Positions 63,997-64,000 of a stretch of 64,000 nt of DNA are shown here, piece by piece (position 1 is the stretch's first letter; every line of letters begins with the position of its first letter). The notes beneath the pieces are model-generated. The model made no database searches. It was not told the DNA's origin and saw only the letters and a program-made list of their open reading frames with translations. This DNA is from Pseudomonas sp. CFBP 13711 (lineage in GTDB: Bacteria > Pseudomonadota > Gammaproteobacteria > Pseudomonadales > Pseudomonadaceae): positions 1-64,000 of the forward strand of contig NZ_JACYVI010000009.1 of assembly GCF_014842265.1 (NCBI RefSeq). The letters are read 5' to 3'. The position numbers were made by a program, and so were the translations under genes.

Positions 63997-64000
63997 TGGC

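Overview
The window looks like a chromosomal segment of a Pseudomonas species from the P. fluorescens / P. syringae side of the genus; the species cannot be told from the sequence alone. Supporting points are the gene order msrQP-pssA-ilvCHI ... mrcB ... prrF-hmu ... dksA-gluQ-cbrAB-crcZ-pcnB-folK-panBC-pgi, which from memory follows the P. aeruginosa PA4691-PA4732 order closely, the genus-restricted PrrF and CrcZ RNAs, CbrAB, and two kinds of Pseudomonas-type REP palindromes.

Layout. 1-6.1 kb (minus): repair of oxidised periplasmic methionine (msrPQ), phosphatidylserine synthase (pssA) and the branched-chain amino acid operon ilvI-ilvH-ilvC. 6.5-10.4 kb: a DUF4124 protein, a YqcC-like protein, and PBP1b (mrcB) with its lipoprotein activator (lpoP). 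10.5-13 kb: a kinase-like/ATPase fusion, a pentapeptide protein and a small TfoX-C protein. 13-17.4 kb: an iron island made of a Fur-controlled PrrF sRNA, a deoC-like gene lacking one catalytic lysine, the haem importer hmuTUV with its own Fur-like box, and a Rieske protein that seems to start at CTG. 17.3-25.8 kb: sfsA, an aminotransferase, dksA-gluQ, and cbrX-cbrA-cbrB. 25.8-26.4 kb: the CbrB/sigma-54-driven CrcZ RNA, which titrates Hfq/Crc. 26.5-32.3 kb: pcnB, folK, panB, panC, pgi. 32.4-42.7 kb: a small membrane protein, a thiolase, an MgtA-type Mg2+ ATPase with a long leader, an rRNA methyltransferase-like gene, a DUF748 (AsmA-like) protein and a DUF2845 protein; REP pairs sit in the gaps.

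The last third (42.8-62.3 kb) is a LapA-type surface-adhesin locus. lapE-lapB-lapC (type I secretion) run on the minus strand. Divergent from them is a single 14.1-kb gene for a 4713-residue adhesin. It has an N-terminal retention module with a TAAG motif (residues 107-110) of the kind cut by LapG, a long array of near-identical modules of fixed length (145, 110 and about 118 residues) in a patterned order, a lectin-like insert, a von Willebrand A domain and a C-terminal RTX secretion signal. The gap between lapE and the adhesin carries two FleQ-like boxes, one overlapping the -35 of a good sigma-70-type promoter. No lapD or lapG is in the window. The segment closes with a small uncharacterised gene and a GtrB/ArnC-type glycosyltransferase.

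The most noteworthy items are the repeat architecture and control region of the adhesin, the CTG-start Rieske gene beside hmuTUV, the DeoC-like protein with Asn in place of the second active-site Lys, the hairpin that would bury the msrP ribosome-binding site, and the two regulatory RNAs.
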